Shown here: positions 14,401-27,295 of the stretch, piece by piece
Numbering within the stretch: position 1 is the first letter of the stretch
Layout of the letters: the number at the start of each line of letters is the position of its first letter
From: Seriola aureovittata
Lineage: Eukaryota > Chordata > Actinopteri > Carangiformes > Carangidae
Direction of reading: 5' to 3'
Length of the DNA stretch: 64,000 bases
Assembly (NCBI RefSeq): GCF_021018895.1
Contig: NC_079377.1
Span: forward strand, 17,266,501-17,330,500
The notes under the pieces: model-generated
Seen by the model: only the letters and a program-made list of their open reading frames with translations
The model's database searches: none
What the model was told of the DNA's origin: nothing
Translations under genes and position numbers: made by a program

Positions 14401-17400
14401 CCATCCACCCTTTTAAAATGGTGTGTGGTCTGTTAGAAATCAGTCCCATCTGCAGGACGCTGCCAAGAACAGCAACACTGGACAGGAAACAGGTCTCTGT
14501 GAACAAGGCCCTTTAGAGAAAAAGTTGATGAGGCATAGGCTATGCAGTTTGATAATTTTAGGAAAACATAATTGGAGTGACTTCTGATATGATGTTACTT
14601 TTGTCGTTTTTATCATGAGCTTTTTCTGTACTGCGTTTAAACAGTGCCGCATATTAAATGTTTTTACATAGTTACTGAAAAAGTACCAAAAAGACCATTT
14701 TCATCGTAAATCAACACTTTTTAAATGACGTTTTTATTTTGATCTCAGTGACTCACCACGCATTGGCTCTCACATTGCCACTGTAACGTAAACATCCTCT
14801 GAGAGGTTGCATCGGTTGTTATATTTCTTTAATTTTTGGTTTTGAATCAAACGCCTCTATAACAAAATCCAGACTCACCAGCCGTTGTCCCAGGAGGCTG
14901 ATTTTAAGGAACAAAAGACAAACAATGGGAAAGTGGGGGGAACAGTAAAGGAATTTCTCCTTATCACTGAGAACAGAATGTCCTTTAATGTTGTTTGTGA
15001 TACATCCAGCTGCTGGTGTGAGCATGAGACTTCAGTCAACGAAGAAAAGGTTTACATACAGCTACACGGGTGTCTGTTTTTTTGTGATTTATTGTTCCTT
15101 TCTCACATATACAAGACGACGACGGGATGGTGTCATGATTACACTTGCTTGTGCCTCAGGCTACTAAATCCAGTAACACACTACTCATCAGATTTAGGTT
15201 TCAGGCTTAAATTCCATTGTGTGTAAAACAATTTAGAATGAATAAACTGATTATGTTATTGCAGCACTTGCGATAATATTACAGAGGAGAAGGATGTGAA
15301 GGTCTCAAGTCAGTGGACATTAATGGGCGATCATTAGCATGCTTGATGCTAAAGCTAGAACTCCTTTCAGCTCAGTCACATTAATGATAGAACAGAAGAA
15401 TTCCTTACAAAAATAGCCGAGCGCAAGATCTGAAAGGAATTCGTCTTTATTTTTCATGGCGCATTGATGATGATGATTAAAATTTCCTTCTAGTTTTGTG
15501 ATTCACTCAGTAGAAACATGAAGTAAACACAGAGGCACAAGCAGAAGACATCATAAGAATGACTGGAAGAATGTTTGTCCGCCATTACAAAAAAAATAAT
15601 AAAAATCACCAAAGATATGCAACCCGGACCAAGAGCTTAAGAGAGGGAAGCAAGAATGTAACAAAACAAACAAACAAAAAAAAAAAAAATTCAGTAGTAC
15701 AGATGTGTCTTGCAGTGGTTTCATTGGCTGTTTTATGAGGAATGCAGAATCCTGTTTTACTAAAGAACGGACAAACTCGTCTTTTGAAGGAAGAGCTCTT
15801 AATTTTCTGCTGTGCATTTACAACAAAGAAAGCCTAAAAAAAAAAAAACTCGCAGCTGCTTTTGATAAATAAAAAGGTGCTTTTGAAAACAGTAACGCTT
15901 CTGACTACAGGTACATGTTTTAGTTTGGTTTTCTAGTGGCAGAGGTGCCTCACGCTGTTGCTCGTCCAGGCTGCCGATTCTTTTCTTTTAAATTTGATTA
16001 TAGGATGTTGTAGAAAATCAGCGAGGCCTGAAAGGGCTTCCAGTCAACCATCATGGACCCGGAGAACGTAGCTGCAGAGTAAAGAGCAAAGATGTCTCTC
16101 TGCTTTACAGGTGTGTGAGACTAGCAGTGGACATGCTGTCAGATATAGTTGTAAAGGATGCCAAGCAGACCATGCTACTTCCAGAAGAACATATGGAGGA
16201 ATTTAAGCACTTCCCTTTTTGATTTGTGCATCGGTTCCCTTAGGAATACATGCCGTTGTTCTTATTTTTGGCACGGAAGAAGAGCAGAAAAAACTTGAAA
16301 ATGCTTGTAAAAAAAAAAAAAAAAAAAAAAGTTTAATGAAGGCTGTGGATGGCTTCAGCAGTGTTAATAAACCTAATATCTAATCTTCATCTTAATGGAC
16401 CCTCTTTGCCATTTGAGTTACAGAATGTGGCTCATTGCTTAATGCACTGGACCACCAAGGAATATTAAGTGGCGGCTTTTGCTCATGTAATGGGTTGAGG
16501 CAGACCTCCGGTGCTTGATCACGTGGCTTTGAAAACTTTGAGAAATTCATATTCTTCTCCACCCTGAAAACATAAACCCCTGGAAAGTACTAAAACAAAC
16601 TGAAGACCACAGGACCTTTGTGAAAACAAGGATAGTGCACATCGAGGACAGAGCCATTAGGAGAGAGCATGTCAGCTCCTCATTTTGTTTTTTTGGAAGG
16701 TTTGACAGTTTTTCCACTTGTATTTTTTTTTTTTTTTTCCCCACTAACATCAAGTGAGCACTTTTCAAGGGGTTTGTTTGTGGATTTATAGCCAGAAATC
16801 CAGGCGAGGTGAGCTTCCCCATGGTTGAAAAGAGGAGCAGGAGATTGGGTAAAATGATTGGACTGCTGACAGCATCTTTACCAGCGCCTCACTCATTCTG
16901 TGCTGCCAGCAGTTTGCTTTTTTCACATCAGTACATATGCTCCTGGTTACGATGACTAGACTTGTCAAAGGGCTCTCAACGTAGATTGTTGTTGGCATTT
17001 TTCACGTGTACCAAAGCCAAGCGTACTTAATGTTTTTGTTTTGGGTTTTTTTTAGGTAGTGTTGCGTTCGGAGGATTCGGGTGTTGAGCTGAAACGAAGC
17101 AATGTCTGGAAACGTATAAACTTATATCACCAGACATGTTTAAACTGCTGCTCTGACTTCTCCAGGTTCCATAACCTATAAAGAAGAATAGCAGATCTTT
17201 GTTTCTTTTTCTTTTTGTGCTATGTTGGCGTTCTACCCCACTTTTCATCATGTAAGGCTTTTCTTTTGGCTGCTAATACCTTGTTCCATATGTTCTCTTA
17301 AGTCAACTCTATTAATATTTGCTAGCACAGGAGAATCAGAGTTGCCCACACTTCAAGTGAAGCCAAAGCCACATTAAGACACTGAAAAAATCTAAAAAGG

Positions 17401-19176
17401 TCCTATATAATATACTGGGTTTTTGTCACCACTACTGATATTACAGTATAATTATGATGAACATATACTGCATACAGGCTGGCAATCTGTTATTCTTCTG
17501 CCAAATCACATGCTGCAAGCTGATGCAATAGTTTGTGTTTTGCTTGTTTGTTTGCTTGTTTTTTCCTGCGGACACAGTGTCTGCCAACACTGATATGATA
17601 TGTGATAAGCTAATGTCAGTTTTCCTTCACTCTGTTCCAGATCATGGATGAGACCCAAACACAGATAGCATGGCCGTCCAAACTGAAAATCGGAGCCAAG
17701 TCCAAAAAAGGTAACTACTTTTTTTTTTTTTCCCTTTTTTTTCTTTTTTTTACATCTCATTTTCAGATTATTCTTATATTGGATCTGCTTACTTTTTTCT
17801 TGTGCAACTTGAGGGTTAAGTGAACAGTGGACCTGTATGAATGTGATTTCAAATGAAGACCAAACTTGCCCTTCATCAAATGCATCAACGTTTAAAGCTC
17901 TGTCTTCAGCAAATCAATTTTCAGACTTTAAACATATAACTTCAGAGCCTTTCACTCGCCAGTACTTCACAAGATGTACAACAAGGAGACCGACAACTAA
18001 ACTGATTGTAGGAATCTGAAGTAACAACATAGGTTAATGATTGAGTCTATGTTGTTTCAACTAGAAATATGTTCTCAGTAAAATCATTACACTCGGACCA
18101 ACACGAGGAAAGTATTTCAAGGTTGCACTAGCTTTAATTAAAAAATAAATTTAAAAGAAGATGAAAGTTTGCATGTCTGCCGTTTCCTCACAAGACAGTA
18201 ACTTCATCTGCACTGAGGATTTTCTGCTGTGTGTGTGTGTGTGTACGTGTGGGGGGGTTGTTCCAGCACTCTTACCAATAAAACATTATCACGGTTATTT
18301 AAAGCTCATCCGGGGGGGGGGGGGTGAGGCAGAGTTTCAGGGAAGGGGGGGGTGGCTAGAAGGTGTAGTTGTGCCCACTTTGTTGTTCTCAGGAGAATTG
18401 CGAGTGTGCGTCCTCAAGCCAGATGTGGAGTCCAATGTCATTATGTAACTTCCTCACTCACTGTAGAAAATAGTTGACAGGGGTTACATCAGAATCTTTA
18501 AAATTTCTCTCTCTGGATACTGAACTGTACGACCTGACAATCCCATTCACACACAGCCCTCCATTCACCCCAAAGTATTAGTTCATTCACAAAACAAACT
18601 TGCCTCCCAACACCTGCCTCCAACACCACCTGGGAATGATGTTCTGAGTGTGAAGTGAGAATATTTCAAATCCTGAGCCCGTCAAGATTTTCCCTCAGTG
18701 TTGCGTAAACCAAGAGGAGGAATGTTGGATAATCACTTATTTATCTTATGAGAAATGTGGAACTGACCATTCGTTTCAACACCCTGAACTCATGGGAGGA
18801 GAAAGGCAAGATGGGTGAGATGAGAGTATTCTACTTCTTACAGAGTCAACAGGCTTCGGACGACTGAGGGGGGTGCGTCACCTGGAGGTTGAAACCTCGC
18901 AGAAGCCATCAGGAAAATTACTTGTGATGATCCACATTCCATTCTCCCCTCATCATGTAACACAGGATGTGACAACACAAAAGTCATTGGCACCGTCGCC
19001 ATCATCGCCATCCTAAAATAGCTGATAACGTGGCTGTTTTGTTTGGACTAAAGTCATTCTCTTTGAGGGTGTTAGTTTGCTTGTTGTTTTCCCGGAATTT
19101 TGCGTTGGCGTTTTCTCCCATGTGTGGTCTGGGATCAGTTACACTTGTCAGGATAGCGGCAGATGAGTGTGTGTGT

Positions 19177-19236
<60 letters not shown>

Positions 19237-22200
19237 TGGTAACCTCTGTCCATAAAGGGCCACACTCCATCAAAATGCCAGCTCCTCTTTTTCATACATC
19301 ACCTGCAGCTAGCCATCGCTGCCACCTGCATAAGTGTGATAAGGCAAGTAGTTAACCTCTGGGGCAAACTATCATCAGTGCGCTGCCGGCGATGTGATGC
19401 AGTGAGGACCCGTATCGCTCATGTGCGAGACAGTTCTGTGTTGCAACTTCAGAACTGTGCCACAGAGTGGTCAAGACTGTGTGGCAAGTCTTTGTGTTTT
19501 TTTTCATGTTTTGTAATTCTAAAGGTTTGATTTTTTTTCTTTGTTTTTATGTGGTAAATATCTTTAATGCAACTCCTGCTTGCCAATTGTCTGTTTCAAC
19601 GTTTCCGCAGATGTTTTGAATGAGAACCACCAAGCCAAAAGGACTTAATTCCCTTCATTTGTGTGGTATTTTCGAATGTAGTCCCTAGCTGGAAAAATGC
19701 TCTAGCTTTGCCAGCACAGAGCTCGGGGTCAAAAGGTTTCTTCTCTGTCAAGTGAAACAGTGTAAAAATCTGTGCAACTGAGAGCACTTTTTTGCAGCTG
19801 CAAGTCTTCTCTTGTTTGTGTTTGTTTTTATAGGTGTCGACTGTGCCAAATTAAGGCTTAAGGTGTTCATTTTTTTTTCCACAAATCATTCATCAAAAAA
19901 GAACATACAGCACACTCCACTTCAAAAAATGTGGGGGTGTTCACCATCACAACTGCAACACTCGTTTAGGCTGGCTAATGTTTGCCAGATGTGCAGTGCA
20001 GGTTAGACACTGGAAGAACCATACTCCCTCCAATGGTCACAGTGGGTGACACAGGAGGAAGCTGAGAGATTTCTATTGTTCACAGCAACAGCTGTATGAT
20101 GGGAAAATTTCCTGGAACCAGTGGCGGTGCTGCGATGGGTCTCTGACCGCTCTCTCTGCTCTTTTTCCTTTGTTTTGTTTTCCTGTCTCAGACTGCAGCT
20201 TGGCCTTTGTTTAGTTCCCACCCCTCAAAACATCTGAGAGCTGTTGTTACTCCTTCATGTGATGTAGCATGTCTCTGAGTGTGTGTTGAGGTTGCCTGAC
20301 CCTCGTGACACTCTTAACAAGATCAGTGCTCGGTTGCTGGCACTCACGGTTTTTCATAGTTTACCCATTAAACAGAGGGCTGAAGCTCATTCTGATACTC
20401 AGGGGCAACAGAAGTTTTCATTCGAGCCAACCCATGTTCTGCTGCTCTGTAAAGGAGATTGAATGTGCTCTCTTTGTGTTTCTCAGCTGCGTGGAGAGCT
20501 TGTTTGGCTTTGGTGAGTTGTTGATGACAGTTACACATCATCAAAAATATTCAGTGAATTTGGAACTCTCCCTCGTCATCACTAAAATTGTTCCGACCAT
20601 CTTTTTTTAGTTGTTCTCATATCTGCACTATTAAGCATGTAACCGTGGGGTTCTCAGAGGTCCCAGTGACAATGAATCGGATTCAGTGGGTCCTGTGTGA
20701 CGGCTATACTGTAAGTCTGAGATCTGCTGTGTGTGTGTGGGGGCTGGGGGGGTATTCCTGGAATGGGACTTACCGGACTTCCTGCAGCTCAGTACAGTTA
20801 ACACAGGAGCGATGGAGCATGGCTGTTTAATGCATGTGTTTGCACATTTCACATTTTGGTCCTCCAGGGGTCCGGCATGTGGAGGAGCCAGATGTAGGCT
20901 ACAGACGCAAGCACTGCAACTCACTTGCACCTTTTTCTGTGCGTGCACTCAATGTATTGACACAGAGAATTAGGATGTCGCAGTTTCTGATGCCGGTTGG
21001 TATCTCATCATTTCTTGATTTTGAGGAGACAACATTGGTTCTGTGCGTGTCAGCTGACACACACACACACACACAGGCAAGCTGACTCCTGTGCAACAAA
21101 GTCTGAAAAAGAAGCTGAAAAATTAGTTGGGGTATATTTTTGCAGGGACTGAATGACAGAATGAGCTCCAGGAAAATGACACGACAAGCGTCAACATGAC
21201 TGTCTCTGTCGGGGCTAAATTGAAGCAGAACAATTATCTTCAGCTCATAGTGGTTCTGTTGGTTCTGTGGGCTCTGCTGACTGATGAATTGCCTGAATGC
21301 AATTCGACAGAGCTGCATCCCCACCCCCACCCCCCTCCACCCTCTCCCTCCCTGTGCCATGTGGTTACTCGCCGACTTAAATGAGTCTCGGCAGATATCA
21401 ACGCAGCAATTACTGTTGCAGAGCTTTTCTCTTGACGCGCTGTAATTTGTTGACAAATGCAGATTGCTGTGTCATGTTTGGTTAAATGGGTTTAACCCGT
21501 GTCCCACTTCTCACATTCTATCTGAAAATTTATCAGCACTGACTCGTTCACTCACACATACTGAACATGCAGACATGATAAACACATACTCTGTGTCCCC
21601 GCTTTTAATGTTTTCCTTTCTCTCTCTCTTCGTCATTCCCTGCAGATCCACACATCAAGGTTTGCGGGAAGAGGGAGAACGTGAGGGAAGCCAAAGACAG
21701 AATTATGTCCGTCCTCGACACAAAGGTACAGTAAGCATCTTTATCGCAGTGAAGATTTCATGTGTGTGTCTCTTCTGTGTTGCCCTCTCGAGCCTCTGTT
21801 TCACACCCTTTCTTGGCGCTCAGTTTTGCTGAATGTGTTTCACCTCGGCTCTCCCGCTGTCCAAGTGACAGATTGCACACAGCAGTATGGTGCAACTTGG
21901 CACTAATCTGGCCAGATACTCGCATCCCAGAGCCTGCTGTGGATTGCAGTGTGTGTGCATGCAAGGCTTCGTTGCCATGGCAACACAAGAAATCGCCCTA
22001 CCTGGGCGCCTGCTCTGTAGCACCCCCTGGGGGCAGGCAATCATCCATGCACTTTTCAAACAGCCACACACAAAAGGCAGCAGCATGTGATTGGCTCGGT
22101 TCGTAGCATTTCATATGGTTTTGTCACGGAAAGGCCGTTTTAGTCTGGCAGACACAGCAGAGCTATTTGATAATTTGATTCTTTTTTTTTTTCTTTTTCT

Positions 22201-25200
22201 TTTTTAATATCCTGCATATTTTGTTGCTCATTTACTTCTTTTCTAAATGACTGCAGCATGTGAAAGTGTTTAAAAGAGGGGAAATTGTAGGTTCTGGGTC
22301 TTGTGACTGTTTAGATGGAGTAAAAAGGACAGATGCTGCTCTGGACTTTCAGCAAAGCAACATTTATAATCCGAGGAGCAGGATGCGAACCAGAGAGTGC
22401 AGTTTGTCTTGGTTTGTACTTTAAAATGACACATAGCCATAAAAACTGACCAATTTAATTTGAACGTAGAGGAAGACGGTTACAGCAATATTTTTTGTGC
22501 AGTCCAACTTACAATGAATGCATGAGATGAACTTTAATATTTGTAGTAGTATCTTTCATGTGTGATAACATGCACCGTACCATACTGCACTCACAGAACT
22601 CTTGCAAGTGTTATTGATCTTCACTTCACCTCAGCCCTGTCTTTCCTCATCAGAGTAACAGGGTGACTCTGAAGATGGACGTCTCCCACACGGAGCACTC
22701 CCACGTTATCGGCAAAGGTGGCAACAACATCAAGAGGGTGATGGAGGAGACGGGGTGCCACATCCATTTCCCCGACTCCAACAGGAACAACCAGACAGAG
22801 AAAAGCAACCAGGTTTGTGGGGCTACAGACATGGATATATGTATATGCATTCACACAGAGGTATGATGGATAGACGAGTGGAGCGAGATGTTTACCACTT
22901 GCTGATCAAAGAGTTTGCCTCATCGAATGCTTTGCTTTCATCTAATGAACCGCAACGTCGCACCATGATTATGTTTTGAGTGTAAGTGTACTGCATTCTG
23001 CTGCCTTGAGTGTTTACTTTCATCATCTCTCCACAACTGGTTCAGAAAAGTGTTTTTTGATCTGTACATGCACCACCCCAGTCCATTTACTAACTGTCAC
23101 AGCGTCTCTGACTGGACAGGTTGCAGAGAGTCGGTCTAGTTGGCTGTTTTGTTTGGCCAAGCCGGAGGAAGCCGGTGTGTTTTGGCTGGACTCGGTAGAA
23201 GGAGCAGTAGGATCCTGCTGTAATTACCATTAAAATGTAGTATGAGGAGTTCAGCACACTGCCATGCACGGCATCAGATACTTATCTTTGCCAGGTGTGC
23301 TCTACTGTGCACCTGTGAATGAAAGTAATGACAAGTTCACTTATGTTTTTTATCCAAGGTACCGATTTTAACCTTATGTCTGTGGACTCTGCAGAGTGTG
23401 GCTTGCTGTGCACACCATTAAACTTCTCAGTACTCTGCATCTCACACCCCCCCCCCCCCCCCAGTCTTACTCTGATGATGCAAGTAAAGGCTGATAAGTA
23501 GCAAGAGACTCCTTTCAGGCCCAAGAGCCCTCAAGCAGTCGGTCTCTTTCTGGTTTCAAAAGCTTTCTCACTGCGGCAGAGCCTTTGAGATGCAGAGCAT
23601 ATTGACAAGTGCAGTGGTGTTGATAAGTAAATATAGATAGCTGTGAAAATCAATGAAGTGGCTACTTACCTTTCACTCTCTCTGGAGCTGGTAGGATTCA
23701 GGATGTTGTTTAAGCACACTTCAGGAGGGCGGATGATTTCTAACAAGAGGCTTTAACAATGATTTTCATTTGGAAAGATATCATTGCTGGTCACAGCACG
23801 ACCCTGCCGTGTGTGTACGTGTGTGTTTTGTTCGTGTGGGAAAATAAGGAGGGCCCGAGATGAACCAGACTGATCTGCTTTATGTTTGTCATGTTGTCTC
23901 CCCAAAATTGAATCTGGAGCAGTAACACCGTGGACCAGTTCTTGGTTTGCTCCACTATGAATAAGCAGTTGCCTATGAAAGAGGGCAAAGAATAAGAGAG
24001 AAGAAATCATCACCATTTTTATTTCATGTCTCTCTTCTAGGTGGTTTTGTTAAAAAGTAAATCACTTAAATTGTGAAGGACAATTTGCTCATTACGATGT
24101 TAGATTCATGGTACTAGTAATGATGTGGCTCAAGAATACTGAATGGATCAGGTTTCAGTTTAGAGGAGGCCTTTCAGCGTTTCCTGTTTGTTCTAGATTC
24201 AACACTGAAATTAAGAGCAACTACATGCAAGATCACAGCCATTATTTGTTTTGGATTGGGTCAGGGACTGGCTAACTGATTTACATATGTAACTTTTTAT
24301 TGTGAACAGGTGTCCATCGCAGGGCAGCCAGGAGGGGTGGAGGCAGCTCGGGTGAAAATAAGGGTAAGTTGGAACTCAGCCACATTTGTCTTAAAGGGAT
24401 ACTCCATCCAAAAATCCAGGTTTTTGAGTACCGAACAGTGATTCCCTGCAGGCGTGTAAGTTTGTAGTTTTTAACTTCGTGCAGCAAAGCCATTCTGGTC
24501 AGCTTGAATTTCTGACAGTTTTAAAGGAGAAAAAGTTTCAAAACACCCATAAAAACTTTTTGACACCTCTCCCGCAGCATGATGCTCATTGTTTTTCCTA
24601 ACAGTCACATTTTTTCCAGATATATGGCTTCTTCTGCCTCAGTTTGGACACGCAACAACCCTGTTGGTCATGTGGATTAGTTTTAACGGATTATGGTGCA
24701 GTCAGACCAGATTTTCATTTCCCATTAATATCTATGTGGGATGGGGCGAGTCCAATCAGACTGAACTGAGGGGTTCTCCAGTGTCCAGCCACTTTAATAG
24801 GGGAGGTGGGATTGACTTCTGATTCAGGAAACACTGATTGTTTATATCATGTCAAAATAATACAAGCAGCAAAGAAGGAGGGATTGGTGCATTACTCAAA
24901 ACAGTTACTTCCTCAGTAAACGAACCACCAGACTCAAGACAGCCAAGTCCTCTACCTAATCCTGCAAATGGAAGAGTGCCAGTATTACAGTAGGTAGCTG
25001 TGCACTCCAGGCACAGTTTCAGCACTTTGTCTAAGCCGCAAGCACCATTCCTAACTTATTCCCAGACCACTTCCCTAGAACAATTGTAAAATACAAGCAT
25101 GAGCCTCGGCCCTTTTCAGAGGCCAATCTGCAGTCCATGTCCAAGCCTCATCTTCATCTTGAGTTTCATTCTGACTGGAAGCTCGGCCTCCAGCCCCCGG

Positions 25201-27245
25201 CTCTGTGGGCGGAGGACCTCTGTGCTCGTGTGAACTGTTACATCTCTGAACTTTTGCTGAATTTCAACACCGCAGCAGTTGTCTACAGTGAACACGTTCC
25301 TCCGCTATGGACTGACCAAAACTAACAAGGCTGTGTGTGCATATGAGAATGACTGAGTGAGTGAAGTGTGTGCGATGAAGAGAGAGAAAAAGAGAAGGTC
25401 ATGCTGGATATTTGTGCAGTGTGTATTGGCAAATGTCGGCATGTATGCATACCCCTCCATGCTTAATGGTTGTTTTCTTAAGCAGCAAGCCGCAGCCCAA
25501 TTCATACTCCTTTTTTTTTTCTTTCTTTTTTCTTTTTTTTTTTTTTTTTTGTGCTATGGGTGGAAAAAAAAAAAGAAAAGTCAAACCTAACCGTAGCAGT
25601 GAGTGTTGTACAAAGGGGTTTATAATATAAGCTGTAGAGAACCACAAAGATTGCTCTGGCCTCTAAAGCACACAGAGTCGGCGGATGAGCGAGGCTGATC
25701 TGAAGACAGGTTTCCCTCTGTCAACTTGGTTTATTTTGATGGAGCCAGACCTTGATACTCACTTTCATTCCACGCTTCCCAAACACCTTGTATGGTGATC
25801 CTTAAAACACTCGATACTTCTGACAGTCCTTCCACACATTACTTTAATCATGAATGAGCGACATCACTTCAGCTGGTGGTAGTTTCCTCAAATGCAGCAG
25901 GAGAGAGGAGCACATCGGAGAGATTTTCTTTTCATCTCATTTTAGCACTTTGTCTACTTAATCATCACTGTACATAGAAAACTGCACATCTATAAAGCAT
26001 CCTTGTCTTCATTCAGTCATAACAAGGTATTTCTGCACAAATGAAATATTTTATAATAGTTGGTCAACAAATACATGCAAACTTGTGCAGAATGAGAGTG
26101 ATTGAAGGATTTCTTTGTAAATGTTAGCAATCACCTTATTAGCTAAAAAAACAAAAATACATGTTTGATTAATGAACACCAAATCTGATTACAAAAAATG
26201 CCTACCAGCATGGATTAAGCATGAATTGGAAAAAAAAAAAAAAAAGGGTGACGAAACGACAGGTTACAGTTTTATCGGTTATAACAGCAATTTTTACAGG
26301 CTAGCTGTTTTCCAGTTTCCTCATTTCCAATCAGATACATCTTCTGTGCCAGTATAATATTCTCATTTCACTTGAATGAACTTGAAAAGTTTCCTTCCCA
26401 AAATATCAAGTTATTCTTTTAAATTTATTTTGAAAAGAGGAATGAGAGGTGAATTTTTGAGGGTGGTATTGTGTCGGTATTAAGGCAGCACACTGTAAAA
26501 TGCAGGGTTTCTTTACGCTCTACTGTTGAGGTTTCCAAACACTACACAGTATTCTGTGTGTTAGGTCCTGGGTGGCCTTTAGACCACATCCTCCCCATCT
26601 CTCTTGAAACCAGAAGCCATTTTCCCTGGGCTGCATTAGCAGTGAACGTAACGTCCCTTAAACATTCAGATACACTGTAGTGGACTTGTTAGGTCTACTG
26701 AATTTCAGAGGCCTTCTTGGGTGGAGATCTGTTTGAGTCTGTAACAAGTCGGTTGTTGAGGTGATGGATTCTCCGGGGATTTATAGGAGCTTTCGGAGGT
26801 GGAGCTGACAGGCAGGTGATGAAAGGTCTGGCCTGTTGCTTCACCTTGAAGATATTTTCATTTTTCTTCATCTCTCACCCTAAAGTCGGGAGAACTGAGC
26901 CCTTTTAACAGGCTGAATACATGTGAAACTCATATCTGCCAGGTAGGCTTCTGAAGAAAAAAAAAAAAAAAAGCTGAGGTCAGCGCCGCCATAAAAATCA
27001 GTCTATTCTTCATTCAGTGCCTGACTCCCGCTGTTCTGCTTGTCCTCTCTTGCATTTCCCTCAGTACTGACCTAAATTTCTCGAGCCCTCTGAGAGCGAG
27101 TGCTGAAACGTGATATAAATGTAAGGCCAAGCGCATATGGGACTGATCAGGGATGCATTTCTTTGGTCAGAGCAATTCATGCTGCTTGCCCTTCACTGGC
27201 AGCCAAAACCATAGTGGCGCTCTGCCCGAGAGTCAGTGTTTGGAT

Positions 27246-27295
<50 letters not shown>

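Larger units (their letters stand above)
10028..17640 (+). other. BICC1 intron 2
   Basis: This intron is 7.6 kb. It contains a Tc1-like remnant (about 10780-11170), a GT microsatellite (11396-11479), several poly-A/T runs (15676-15690, 16309-16330, 16725-16738) and a C-rich stretch (12908-12925). No exon was found. Confidence 0.85.
17711..21645 (+). other. BICC1 intron 3
   Basis: This intron is 3.9 kb. It contains a G-rich cluster (18245-18353), a GT microsatellite (19167-19230) and a short CA run (21058-21075). The 185-codon minus-strand ORF at 20899-21456 runs through the CA repeat and is not a gene. Confidence 0.85.

Noticed and set aside
20899..21456. 185-codon minus-strand ORF, the longest in the window
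   Set aside because: It runs through a CA microsatellite (Cys-Val repeats), has no recognisable domain and lies inside BICC1 intron 3.
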